A stretch of DNA of 64,000 nt from contig CM053333.1 in the NCBI GenBank assembly GCA_028583605.1, positions 9,299,638 through 9,363,637 on the forward strand, given 5' to 3'. Source of the DNA: Dastarcus helophoroides (lineage: Eukaryota > Arthropoda > Insecta > Coleoptera > Bothrideridae). Below the pieces are notes generated by a model. The model did no database searches and was not told the origin of the DNA. It was given only the letters and a program-made list of their open reading frames with translations. Each line of letters starts with the position of its first letter. The first letter of the stretch is position 1. Positions 12,564 to 24,578 of the stretch are shown piece by piece. Made by a program: the position numbers and the translations under genes.

Positions 12564-12756
12564 TACATAGGGTGTTCAATTTAAAATAAGAAAGTTGTGT
12601 TCATTTCCGGTGCAACCGGAAAGCAGCCATATTTGGTAATAATTTTAGGTTGTGGAGAACTTTATTTCGAACAACTTTTATTCGAAACATTTTTCGATAT
12701 TTTGTACGATACGCCTACTAAAGACCGATTCTCGCTTAGTGACTCACCCTGTATAA
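12564..12756. mobile_element. Possible MITE with ACAGGGTG-type ends
   Basis: The segment starts TACATAGGGTG and ends CACCCTGTATA, so the ends are imperfect inverted repeats of the kind seen with mariner-type elements in insects, with TA at both ends. It carries no open frame. The ends match at only about 8 bases, so this is tentative. It lies next to the transposase pseudogene and could be its non-autonomous relative. Confidence 0.4.
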
Positions 12757-15746
12757 CTGTCGTATTTTTTTGAAATGTCAGCTTTCCTGATTTAGATTTT
12801 TATTGTTTTCTTGAATTTTAAATTTATTTTCTGTCAATGAAAATATTAAATTCAGTGCAGTAGCTAGCTTTCACCGGGTCCCGTGATAGATGTTAAATTT
12901 AGGTAAAACAACGATTTAAACAATTTTTGAATCTCAGAGACCGAATTATGGGATATTTGACGCAAGCAACGAAGGAAGCGATTAATCCGACTCTAATATT
13001 CTTAAAAAATTGGGAGACGAAGTTTTTAAGTTATATTTACTTCTAGTTTCTATCTACTTTGAAATTAATTTCTACCCACTTAGGTTTGTGTCGACTTTAC
13101 ATTTAGTTTAGTGTTCGTCAAGCTGTTGACTTTTCTTAAAGAGTGCAGTTGTGCAAAAAGGAACACTACAATTTATCTATTTAAAACGCAAGTGAATAAT
13201 AGTGCCATAATTTTATTTTGAGTTTGATCAAATATAATGTGGGCAAAGTACATTCATACATACAGTTTAATTTCAGGGCCTATTTATATACTTACTTATT
13301 CAAAATTAATCCCTTTTGAATATACATACATAACATACATTTAAATTTAGAATCCGTCAGATTAATGGAGCTTGAGATAGAGTGTTATAAATAATAGTTA
13401 AAAATAATTTCCGACATTGTGCTTCAATAAATATAAAAGATTCATATGGATAAAAAAATAAATAAAATATTATTCTGGTATCGTACAATTTTGAAACCTA
13501 GTTCAATTACCATCTGGAATGATGCAAATATTAGGACAATAAGTCAGCCCTTTAAATTTATTAACCGACTAGATAAACATAAACATGGAAATATAGTCTG
13601 AAGTCGTTGACCTAATTTTAGAATTGATACTCATTAAATCGAATAAAAATAGGAAAATTATCATTGCCTTGAACTTTTAAGCATCATCAAATATTTTACG
13701 CCACTTTGTAACAGCCAGGGGATAATCAAAATCCCCCCGCTGTTCAGAAGATGAAGTAACCAATTAATATATTATTTGCATCTTTAAATAAATACCAAGA
13801 TTTATTTTAAGTTATACATATTTACGTCGCCTTTATTCAGTACATGAACTCACCTCAGATTAAACCAAAAATAATTAGTCTACTTTCTGTACTAAAAGGG
13901 ATTTAGTAGCAAAACTGTCGTCTTATGTTGATTAAATGAAAACACATGTTGTACGATTTATCGAAAAACATAAAAGAAATTCCTAAAGTTATATTTATTA
14001 TCATTATGTGTTTCATCTGAGATTTCAGATTAATAAATTATTCTAAGCATCCAAAGTCAAAAATTTTGAAATATGGGGTTAACTTAGAACGTCGACCACT
14101 GGCGCTCTCCAGGAAAATTATTATGACCGCTGAAACAACATTGATTCTGCTTCCGCTAGTAATTTGGCAATTTGAACCACTTTCCCGCAAATGTTTACAT
14201 TTTCATCGGCAGATACTAAATAAAAATCTTGTAGTTCTGTCAAGTTGTCGCGTTAAATTTATAACTAATGATGTGTAAAGGACACACAACATTTCCACGA
14301 TGGCATTAAACTGCAAACCAACAAAAATATGCATTCGTCACCTATTTTCCTCCACTTTTTTTTAGCTTTAGGAGACGAAAATAACACCTAAGTTGTTGAA
14401 TTACGATCATACTTGAAATATTCCACATAGAACGCTACTTAAGCTATAAATAAATAAATAATTCCAATGTCAACATCTCTCCATTAAATAATTCTTTTCA
14501 CTTTGATCTTGTAGATCAGATTTTTATTTTTAAGAATGCGATGCGAAAGAGATAACTATGGTAATTAATTTAATTTCAGGATTAATAAAGAGCGCTTTAA
14601 AAGGAAGTGTAAGAACGCATGTTGACAAAAATTCCTAAAAAGTAATACTTTTTCTGTGTTTACGCAAAAACAAAATTATTTTTCAAGGAAACGGTTTTTA
14701 TTGAATTACATTGTTTGCTCCAAAACGTTAAATTGTATAAATATAAGGGCGGCAAAGTGAGGTTGACAGCAAAAATAAAACCACTTAGCTTCACATTCCC
14801 CGCACCCTTTTACTCGCTTTCCCCCTTTTTATCCCTTCGCCTTTGTAAATCGCCAGCAACTTAATGCTTCTGCCTCAACCAACTATTTATTTACACTTCC
14901 CTGGCAGTTAAAACTTCCAATAATGCGTTTTTTATAGCGCTTTCCACGGAAAATTAATATTTTTGTCAAAGGGATACTTTTAGACTGCCAGCTCTCTTAC
15001 AATATCAACATATCAAGTTCGATTAAATTCGCTTCAATACTTCGATTTTTGTGAAACTTTTAAGTCTTTTATACTTTTGCAGCAGGGGCGGATCCTGAGG
15101 AGGCAGTAGGGGCGCTTTCTCCCTCGCCTGAGATGCCGAGAAGTTGAAAATAAAAGAAATGTTTGCTGTCGTGCACAGTGGCGGCTGGCACCCCCAATTT
15201 CGCTTACGAGTTTTTTTTCAAAATTTCTCAAAACACTTTTCATTACACAATTTTTTGTAGACATTTTAAATTTTCTCTGATTTCTTTTTATAGAAATTTT
15301 AGAAATTACAATTTCAAAAATATCTAAATCCAACTCATTTCGCATTTTACTATTTCTCTAAAAAATAGGTTAATATGGTATATTCCAATTTTCTCCTCAA
15401 ATCTCATTTTGTATAAAAATGTTGAGTTTTGTTCAGATATTTCGATTATTTTAGAAAATTTTTATTTTTTTCTGCAAAGTTTCCATTTTTCCTAAATATT
15501 TTATAAAAAGAAATGTTTTTGAAATTTCCATTTTTCCTGAAAGTGTTGTTCTTAAAATTTCTTTTAGAAATTCCAACTTCACCAGATTTTTCTTTCTGTT
15601 CCTCTAGTTTGCTTTAAAAATATCAAGCTTTTTCACGACACTTTGACAATTAAAAGTTCGTTTTATTTTGTAATTTTGTCACCCAATGGAGGTTTACTCT
15701 CTTGGATACTTATACGACTGACTAACGGCTTTAAGTTGAAAGTGTA
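12757..15746. other. Gene-free AT-rich DNA
   Basis: No gene recognised. A GC-richer stretch near 15080-15200 (CAGGGGCGGATCC..., then CAGTGGCGGCTGGCACCCCC) resembles ends of decayed hAT elements, but only tens of bases are preserved. Confidence 0.45.
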
Positions 15747-15811
15747 TACAACCACCGTACCATGCTGATGAGGCCAAGGAAGGCCGAAACTAGTCTATGG
15801 TTGCGGTTGTA
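15747..15811 (+). ncRNA. Canonical type I hammerhead ribozyme (F4)
   Basis: + strand, in order: outer stem I strand 15747-15753 (UACAACC), internal loop 15754-15758, inner stem I 15759-15764 (ACCAUG), core CUGAUGA 15765-15771, stem II GGCC/GGCC at 15772-15775 and 15782-15785 with a six-base loop, core GAA 15786-15788, stem III ACUAGU 15789-15794 (palindrome), cleavage base C15795 (GUC site), inner stem I 15796-15801 (UAUGGU), loop UGC, outer stem I 15805-15811 (GGUUGUA). Every helix is paired (one G-U) and every invariant core base is present. Cleavage is predicted between 15795 and 15796. The loop-less stem III suggests dimeric folding. The frame running through it from 15762 is not a gene. 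Confidence 0.92.
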
Positions 15812-16879
15812 CATATTTTCAATTTTAAGCACGTTTAACTATTTAATTACAGAACATTTAATTGGTCATTTGTCAAAATTAGATGAAAGTAAAGTCGCAC
15901 CGAGGACGTTTGTATCTATGAATGTTGCGACGCAACCCTTGATACAAGCTTTGCCTCATCTACGTGAACTTTGCAATTGCAATCTAGTTTTCATTAGATT
16001 CTAATGAAATTAAATTTTAATTGCATCGTAATAAACTTTTATATATTCGTATATACAAGGCTTATTATCTTTGTAATTTTGATAAAAAATATTTGGAAAA
16101 AATCTGAAAGCTCTATAAAAATTTGAACATTTTGAAAAAACAAAAAATTTCGTCTTTTTTGTAAAGATATTTCAATTTTTTTTTCAAATTTCGATTTTTT
16201 CTCCAAGAAATGTTGCTTCTTCTTTCTATGCAATTTGTGTTTTTCTCTAAACATTCTATACCAGGATTTTTTTTTAAATTTCGACTTTTCCTGGAGATTT
16301 TGTTTTTAAAATATTTTTTCGTGTAGAAATTTTGATTTCTCTAATTTTTTTGGAAATTTAAACGTTTTTTAACGAAATTTTAATATTTTAAAGGTCATTT
16401 TATATTGTAAAAGAAAGCAGAGCATATTTTTAAAAAAAGTTGAAATTTCTTGTTAGCATACAACATTTTTCAAAAATAAAAAATTACATTTTCGGAATTA
16501 AAGAAAAAAATTATTGAAATAAATTATTTGTCAAAGATATTCTTATAATTTCGCCTTTTAAAGTGGGAATTATTGAAATTTTTGAGAAAAAGTGTCAACA
16601 TTTCTAGAAGAGTCTAAAAATTTTCAAATTAAAATTAATTAAAATGTTGAAAAAAATTCATTAACAATTTACTGTTCTAATTTAATTTTTTTCTAGTAAT
16701 TTTGAAGTTCCAGAGAACTTTTAAAAATCAAATATTCCAACTTGAAATCAATTCTATCTTGGTTATCTTCAATTTTTGAAGGACCAGTCCGTTCCACCAA
16801 AATCCGAGTTTGGTGAATTTTGGTGTGCAAATTTCGACCTATTAGAAATTTCAAATTAAACTCAAAATCAATAGATTAT
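15812..16879. other. Gene-free region, probable remainder of F4 element then AT repeat
   Basis: About 15812-16020 is less simple in sequence and may belong to the element that carries the F4 ribozyme; its limits could not be set. From 16060 on it is T-rich degenerate repeat. A scrambled F3 fragment (GGACCAGTCCGTTCCACC) sits at about 16745-16800. Confidence 0.45.
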
Positions 16880-16938
16880 AACTTCTTCTTCTTCTTTTTC
16901 TTTTTCTTCTTCTTCTTCTTCGTCTTTTTCTTCTTCTC
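16880..16938 (+). repeat. (TTC)n microsatellite
   Basis: Imperfect CTT/TTC run on the + strand, with a few TTTTTC interruptions. Confidence 0.85.
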
Positions 16939-17134
16939 ATGTTGTAATTTAGGCATTATTGCCTATTTATCATCGGTATCTTTCCTATGGATGCAGATTA
17001 TGGCTTCATCTTTTAGCTGGTCTTTGCAACGTTCTGTTGATATGTCCATTCGACTCTTCTTTTGATCTACTCAACAATGGTATCTGCTTTGCAGGTCTAA
17101 GTTTAAAGTAGAAATTATTTATTTTCGGGGCGCA

Positions 17135-17369
17135 TTTTTTTAAAGTTTAATCCACTCGCAAAGGGCAACCCCATTATGCCTTCAAAGCACTGCGTGTAGG
17201 ATACGGAAACAAGGATAGATGGCGATGAACTGCCTTCTTAAACAAGAATAGGTTGTAATTCTTGGGGAAAATTCCTCTGGGTAACGAGTCTCATAACTTG
17301 GAAGTTCTATAGAAAGAAGAAGTCCTCACTGTGTCAAGCTGAATCGCATAGGAATTTGCTGTCTCAGAC
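17135..17369 (-). mobile_element. 5'-truncated LINE tail
   Basis: The - strand is a copy of the 3' end of the LINE at 50020-51898: both start, at the 3' end, with a T-run then AAAGTTTAATCCACTCGC. Compared with that copy it lacks about 14 bases near 17307. It is cut off at about 17369, inside the region coding the C-terminal segment of the reverse-transcriptase protein, as expected for incomplete reverse transcription. Confidence 0.85.
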
Positions 17370-20300
17370 CATAGGCGTAGGCAGGATTTCGTTCAGAGGG
17401 GGACAGCAATTATTTTGAGAATTGAATGGCAAAAAAAACAAAACCTAAATATATTATACACATCAGGAAAGTCAAACACTGTCCATAGGGCGAATGTTAA
17501 TGAGAGATTTAACATTGAGAGCTAATAGTGGGATAGATGGGCGGCGCCTTGTATTCTCCTACACCGGTGTAAGCAATTCAACGCAGAGCGCAGCGATCAG
17601 TGCTGGTGGAGATTTCAGTAGTACATCATAGCTTCTAACGTGTTTTGTTACGGGATTACTACTGGGAGGCAACAATGTTATTAAAATTTGCGTACCACAT
17701 GCTGTTTGTTCTTTTAGTTCGTTGATTTAATCAACGTTTGAGGCAAAATAAAACTGATATTCTTTGATAACCAAAATAAATAAACGACATTTCTTAAACA
17801 AAATAAATAATAATTCTAATGAAGAATATAACATAATAAATCTTTAAACATTACAAAATAAGGGGTTCAAATAGGCCGCCAGACCGTGCTAAACAATTTT
17901 CCAGTCTGTCTGTTGTAAAACTCTCGACCAGTTTTTTCTAACATCTAAACTGAAAGATACGAGCATGCTGCGTCAAAGTAGGGGAATACGCTCAGCGGCC
18001 GTAGAAAACTATGGAAGGGACAATTCTTAGTGATTTACATGGACAATGAAAATTTTTCCTTATCTGTATATTTTCCCTGAACTGCGTGAAGTTGGGGGAT
18101 CAAATTTTCAAATTAAAGTCTTAATTTCGAAAAAGAGTGGAATTTACAGAAAAAAGTCACAACATGGAATTTGAAATAAAATCCGAACCTTTCGGAATAT
18201 TTCAAAAAATGCTGGAATTTCTAACAAAAGCCGAAATTTCCAAAAAACAAATTTTGTAAAAAAAATGGAAATATTCAGAAATGTTACTCTCGAATTTCAT
18301 TTTATTTCAATTTTAAGATAATCGAAATTTACAACAAAGCTTTTTCTCGAATGTATTCTATAAATAAAAGGATCATAAAATGTTATTAAAATGTCGTTCC
18401 AATATTGAAAAAATGAATAAATTTTGAAAAAAATCCGAAATGAGGAGTCACACATTTTTAAAAACAAAAGGTCAAATCTCGAGATATATGTTGTTCCGAG
18501 AATAAGATGAATTTGGAGAAACAAGTGGAAATCCAGAAAGTCAAATTAAAAAAACTCATTACTCATTAAGGAAAATTATTTTCAAAAAATACCATCAAAA
18601 TTTCGAGAAAATGATCGAAATTTCTAGATAATATCCGAATTTTCAAAAGAATGAGGAAGATGAAAAAGTAGAACTCAGAATATAAAGTCCTAATTTCAAA
18701 AAAAGTCAGAATTTTCAGAAAATCAAATTTTATTTTGGAAAAACATAAAAAAATGTCCTAAAATCGAAAAAAGTCAAAATTTTCAAAGGTCAAATTTTGT
18801 CAAAAACAGCTCCAGCTTTCGGGAAAAGTCGAGTTAAAAAAAAATCGCAATTTGCCAAAATTAGTTTTTTCGGAATTTTTACTTTTATTTAAATGCTGAC
18901 ATAATATTTAAATTTCGGTAAAGAAGTTCAATTTTTTTCCCTAAACAGAGAAACATTTTTCTAAACATTTTTACTTTTTTATTAACATTTCCGATCGAAT
19001 TTAGAGAACATAAACGAATTTTACGAAAGTAAAAATTTTAGAAAGAAGGTAATTTCGAGGAAAAATTTTAAAATTCTAGAAATATTGCCAGATAGAAGTC
19101 AAAATTTCAAAAATAACGCTAATTTTGAGCTACAAAAAGAAATTTTTGGTAAGTTTAAAAAAGTCGAAATAATTAGGAAAAGACGAATTCAGAAAAATAG
19201 CAGAATTTCGAAAAAAGAGAATATTAAAAATGAAATTAAAAACATTTAAAAGAATTTTAAAAAACGAATTTTGAGAATAAAAGCAAAATTTCGAATATTT
19301 GATAAAAAGGAACATTTTAGGAAAAAGACTAATTTTAAGAAATAAAATCAAAATTTTGGTAACAAGTCTGATTTCAAACAAAAAGTCGTGAACTTCCAGA
19401 AATATTAAATATCGAATTTGGAGATAAAAAATAAGATTTCGAGAAAAAACCAAACCCCAAAAAATCACTCAAAATTTTTGACTTTATCTAAAAATTTGAA
19501 AGTTTTTTTTTTAATTTGACTTTCTCTGGGAAATTTTGACCTTTTTTGAAGTTCAACATTTTTCTCGAAACTGAAAGTTTTATCGACATTTCTTTTTATT
19601 TAGAAATTATTTTACCAATTTTCTTAAAATTCGAATTGTTCTGAAAACTTGAATTTTCTTTTTATTCATCTTGTTCTCGAAATTTCAAATTTATTCTCAA
19701 AATTTAACTTTCTCTGAAAAATTGCAAATTATTTGTTTTCTTCTTCTCTGAAAAACTTCGACTTTTTAAAGCTCGACAATTATTTCAAAGCTGTCACTTT
19801 TTTATAATTTCTCTTTTCGAGATTTTACAATTTATAACAAAATTTAAATTTAGCTAAAAATTTCAGGTTTTTAAATTTGTTCTGGGTATTAATTCATTGT
19901 CAAAATTCGACCTTTTTTTTCCTAAAATTTTACATTTTTGGGAATTTTTGACAAAAACGTATTTTTCGAAATCTCTTTTTTTTCAAAATTCGGATTTTTC
20001 CGGAAATATCAACTTTTATCTCGAACTAAATTCATCTATTTTTAAATCGCAAAATTTGATTTTTTTTTTAAATTTGGCTCTCGTTAGGAAATTTGACTTT
20101 TTTTATAAAGTTTAACATTTCTCGAAATTGGTAATTTTATCAACATATTTTTTCCTTTAGAAATTATTTTATCAATTTTCTCAAAATTTGATTTATCTGA
20201 AATTGTGGAGTTTTTTTTTTAATTCGTCTTGTTTTCGAAATTTCAAATTTATTCTCAAAATTTAATTTTCTCTAGAAAATTACATATTTCTATCAAAATT

Positions 20301-22062
20301 TGGAACTTTTCTTAAAATGTTGACTTTTTCCTTGAAATTTTCCTAAAATTTGACTTTTTATACTTCTCTGAAAAACTTCGACTATTTTAAGGACCGACAC
20401 ATTTTTAAGCTTCCAGTTTATTTTTACAATTTCTCTTTTATATAAAAATTAAGTTTTTAAATTTATTTTGGGTTTCAATCTATTGTCGAAATTCGACGTT
20501 TTTTTCTGAAATTTTGCCCTTATTTGAGATCTTTAGACAAATTTATTTTTTAATCTCTTCATTTTTCCCAAGTTTTTTTCGAAATCTCTTCCTTTTTCTC
20601 GAAATTCTTTCTGGGAAATTTAGACCTTTTTTTAAAGTTAAACACTTTTTTTCGAAATTTTCTTTTGAAAGTATTTTACCAATTTTCTCAAAATTCCTAT
20701 ATATCTGAAAATTTGGATTTTTTAAAAATCCTTTTGTTTTCGAAATTTCAAATTTATTCTATTTCTTAAAATTTAGACTTTTTCCTTGAAATTTATCCTC
20801 AAATTTGGGTTTTTTTCTCTTCTCTGAAACACTTCGACTTTCTTAAATTTCAACATTTTTTTCTAAACTTTCAGTTTATGCTTATAGTTTCTCTTTTTGA
20901 AATTTTATAATTTTTCAAAAAATTCAAAATTGTCTACAATTTTCAGGTTTTTAAATTTGTTTTGGTTTCAATCTATTGTCGAGATTGTACGTTTTTTTTT
21001 CCAAAATTTTTTTTGAGAACTTTCGATAAATTCATTTTTTATCGATATTTCTCCCTTTTTTCCAATTAGGTAAATCACTTCATTTTTCCCAATTTTTTTT
21101 CGAAATCTCTTTCTGTTTCTCAAAATTCGGCTTTTTCTTGGAAATTTTGACTTTTTTTAAAGTTCAACACTTCTCGAAATTTTCTTGGAATTTTCTTTCG
21201 AAAGTATTTTACCAATTTTGTCAAAATTCAAATTTATTTGAAAATTTTAAGTTTTTTTTTAATTAATCTTGTTCTCGAAAATGAAAATTTATTCTGAAAA
21301 TTTAGCTTTCTCTGGAAAATTGCAATTTTTTATCGAAATTTTGAGCTGTTCCAAACTTTTTCCATAAACCTTTTCCTGAAATTAGATTTTTTTCTTCTTC
21401 ACTGAGAAACTTTGACTTTTTTAGAGGTCGACAATTTTTTCTAAGCTTCCATTTAATTTTTACAATTTTGTTTTCGAAATTTTTCTATATTTCAAAAAAT
21501 TCAAAATTGTCTAAAAATTTCAGGTTTTCGCTTTGTCCTAGGTTTCAATCCATTGTCGAAATTCTACGTTTTTTTTTCTAAAATTTTACCTTTTATTGAC
21601 AAATTCATATTTTTCGAAATATCTTTCTTTTTCTCAATTTTTTCGACATCTTTTTTTCTCAAAATTTGTTTTTTTTTCTGGAAATTTCAGCTTTTATTTC
21701 GAACTTTGATATTAGCCGTTTCTGTAAATTACATTTTTTTTCTCACAAAAAGTAATTCAACTTTTTTTCACGAAATCTGAAGAAAATTTACAAATAAAAA
21801 TGTAAAAATCATGAGAAAAATATTTTTTAGAAATTTCGACTCCCCAAGTTAATCTTTTTGTAGAAATTTCAAATTTTATGTGTTTGTTCAAAATGTTCAT
21901 ACAAATCAATCAAAAATTTTGGAAAAATACTTCTTGAAATCACAGCTTTTTGTCAAAATTTAAATAAAACATAAAAATTCCCAGAAAAGTATTTTGGTAA
22001 ATTTCGATTTCTGTAGATCACTTGTTTAATGAGTGTCTGCGTGTCTCTCCACTCTAGCTTTT
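17370..22062. other. Gene-free region dominated by degenerate AT repeat
   Basis: 17371-17420 looks like a decayed hAT end (ATAGGCGTAGGCAGGATT...). 17420-18100 is unique-looking and includes an unidentified GC-richer segment at 17520-17640. 18100-19480 is A-rich, then at about 19480 the bias flips and 19500-21800 is T-rich, with very regular TTTCTCGAAATT and AAATTTCGACTTTTT words. The frames in it are Phe-rich and not credible. Confidence 0.5.
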
Positions 22063-22064
22063 GT

Positions 22065-22163
<99 letters not shown>

Positions 22164-22166
22164 TTG

Positions 22167-22197
<31 letters not shown>
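22063..22197 (+). repeat. (TTTA)n microsatellite
   Basis: About 33 TTTA/TTAT repeats with a single interruption (GAATTA near 22165). The Leu/Phe/Ile/Tyr-rich frame across it is an artefact of the repeat. Confidence 0.95.
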
Positions 22198-22276
22198 CAG
22201 GGGAATTTAAAGAGCCGCAATTTTCTTTTAAAAGAGCCACATGCAATTCGCGAGCCGCGGTTTGCCGACCCTTACA
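22198..22276 (-). mobile_element. hAT element end fragment
   Basis: Read on the - strand it starts with GGGTCGGCAAACCGCGG and then CTCGCGA...GGCTCTTT, the typical terminal sequence of a widespread group of hAT elements. Only about 75 bases remain, next to the microsatellite. Confidence 0.6.
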
Positions 22277-24297
22277 CATTCAGAATTAGTTATCAAAATG
22301 AGCTACAACTTGCATTGCAGGGTTGAAATAGGCGAAGAAAAACCAGTGGGCGCTAATTAGATGTTTGAAATTCATTCTCCGTCTCCAGTGTTTCCAAAAA
22401 AAGTACAATCAATTGTGGGGAGAAATTGGCAAACTCAACATTTTGCGCGAAAAAAGAGTGGTAATTGCGTCCTTCCTTTGGGCAAAATGTGGTTAATATA
22501 TTTAACGATTTCCAAATTTAACACTCCAGCTACAAAATGCCTAGGGTGACAATTTAAATTTAGCAAGTTAAATTACAGTGACAGGTTCTTGATTGTGGCG
22601 AAAACTCACGTGGTCACAACAATGATATTATTTGATGGAAGAAAGGAAAAAAGCAATAGCTTATTTCAAACCTTTCAGACGTTCTGCAGACGTAGATTGA
22701 AGTAGTTTAAGTACGGATTGTATGTTCATCAAAGATAAGATAATTTTAAAGCATTTCAAAATATTTTCCTCAGTATTTTTAGTGTTTTTCATTTCCAATA
22801 GAGCTATTTAGAACATCTGGTGACTTAGAAGCAAGATATTGCGTAAGTCTGCACAGTTTCTTTCAGATATACGTCTTAGATTAGTTATATTTATATAATT
22901 TTTCATTCTTTCATCGGTCTGTTTCCAAATTTGTTTAGCAACAGACTTGTTACTGTGTGGGTTATTTTAGTCCATTAAAATAAAAAGAGTTTTAATACAT
23001 GTTTCTTAAATATTGTACACGTGGAGTTAACAATTTAATTCGCCAAAGAAAGCTCATTATATTGAAGGAATTTTTTCAAATATTTTTATGCCTACGCTTC
23101 GTTAAAGAAAAACAACCTTAGGCCTTAATAATTTTCTTAATTATTACTGAAAACAGTCAAGATAAATAACGAAGCGGAGCGGATATTAAGAAAATTTCAG
23201 TAAATAATTAAAAAAATTGTCTGTGAACTTGAACTCTTCTCAAGAAAACGTTTGAGTTGCGAACTTTTCATTATCTTTACTTAAGAATTTAAATAAGCCT
23301 AAGAATATATTTGTGTTTATCCGTAAATATAATTTAGCTGTAAGTGCGAAATTAATTACTTTTGCTCGCATTGTTGACACTACAATAACGATTTTAATCA
23401 GTCGTGTACATATCACTGCTTTATTGTGGTTATAACAATTCGAAACTTGAGGAAAAGCCGTTTAATGTATGGAAGTCGACTCTGTCTATTTACTTTTCGT
23501 AATATAACCATTGATTGTTGAGGGCCAACTGCAGACTTAGTTATATACATTTTTTCTGCAAGTAACCAGTTTTCCTTTCCTCTAATTATCCCCACCGCTT
23601 ATAATTTTTATTTATAGGTAATATTTCGGCTGAAAATATTTAAATTATAACGAATTATGAACAAAAATACTCGACTCGAAATTTGGTCGTTGTTTCTTTG
23701 TAAATATGAAGTATCTCTTAATGTTTGTCTTAATTTAGAGATTTCGACTTCATAATTTAAGAAATGTTCCTACGGAAGGGACAATTTTAGAGAATTGAAA
23801 TTCCCGGCCCTCTTGATTACCCGCCCTTGCACATCTACAGATTGCGACCCTGCTTCCAATTATAAATAGTTTGAAGCTAAAATTTGAGTAAACAATGCAG
23901 ATGGAAAGATCTGGTCGTCGAATTTTAACGCTCCAATTCCGCCAGTGCGAGCGTATCAGAAATATCGAAAAAGACGTACCACTTTAACAGAGTTTATTTC
24001 AGCTGAAGTTTCCGCGATGTAATCGCAAGTTAACTGGGTTAGGTCGGAATTTTCCTTGGAAACTCGAGCAAATTTTAAGGAGAATAGGATTAAGAAGGGG
24101 CTGAAAACTGAACGTCACCTATAAAGAGTTAGAAATAATACAGGATTGTTGCAGAATAGCATTAACAACTAAGCCCACTACTTAGCTAATACGTATTTAT
24201 CTCCCCAATTTGTATATTTACTTGGTTAACGAAATGCGCATTACGTTTCTTTCCAAAACGTATTCGTGTTAATGTTATTGTATCTCTTTGTTCACAG
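22277..24297 (+). other. Probable intron of GluCl upstream of the penultimate exon
   Basis: Ends with a pyrimidine-rich tract and TTCACAG at 24291-24297, the acceptor for the exon that begins at 24298. No earlier GluCl exon (extracellular domain, TM1, first half of TM2) was recognised anywhere upstream in the window. Confidence 0.55.
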
Positions 24298-24578
24298 GTG
24301 TGACAACATTGCTGACGATGGCAACTCAAACTTCAGGTATAAACGCTTCGTTGCCCCCTGTTTCCTACACCAAAGCGATCGATGTGTGGACTGGTGTTTG
24401 TCTCACGTTCGTATTTGGGGCGCTATTGGAATTCGCACTTGTCAACTATGCATCTCGATCGGACATGCACCGAGAAAATATGAAAAAGCAGAGAAGACAA
24501 TGCGAACTGGAACACGCAGCTTCCATGGATGCCACTTCGGACTTAATTGACACAGACAGCAACGCTACGTTCGCAATG
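24298..24578 (+). CDS. GluClalpha: Glutamate-gated chloride channel, penultimate exon
   Basis: This exon encodes 93 residues of an arthropod glutamate-gated chloride channel, a Cys-loop pentameric anion channel of nerve and muscle membranes and the main target of avermectins. The protein starts inside TM2 ([12 protein letters not shown]), passes the TM2-TM3 loop ([18 protein letters not shown]), TM3 ([18 protein letters not shown]) and the first part of the intracellular loop ([10 protein letters not shown]...[10 protein letters not shown]). The exon follows a TTCACAG acceptor; its first two bases complete a split Gly codon (phase 1). It ends at ATG before GTAGGT (phase 0). The Ala and Gly of AIDVWTG, sites where A309V and G315E are known in avermectin-resistant Plutella, both have the susceptible residue. 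Very high similarity to insect GluCl leaves little doubt on identity. Confidence 0.95.

Noticed and set aside
15762..16004. 80-codon frame on the + strand starting CTG/ATG-AGG
   Set aside because: Its first 50 bases are the F4 hammerhead; no protein family or codon signal supports it.
18297..21780. Many 60-110-codon Phe/Leu/Lys-rich frames
   Set aside because: They follow the strand bias of the degenerate AT repeat and contain no domain; frames on the opposite strand appear wherever the bias flips.
22029..22289. 86-codon frame rich in Leu/Phe/Ile/Tyr
   Set aside because: It is the (TTTA)n microsatellite read in one frame.
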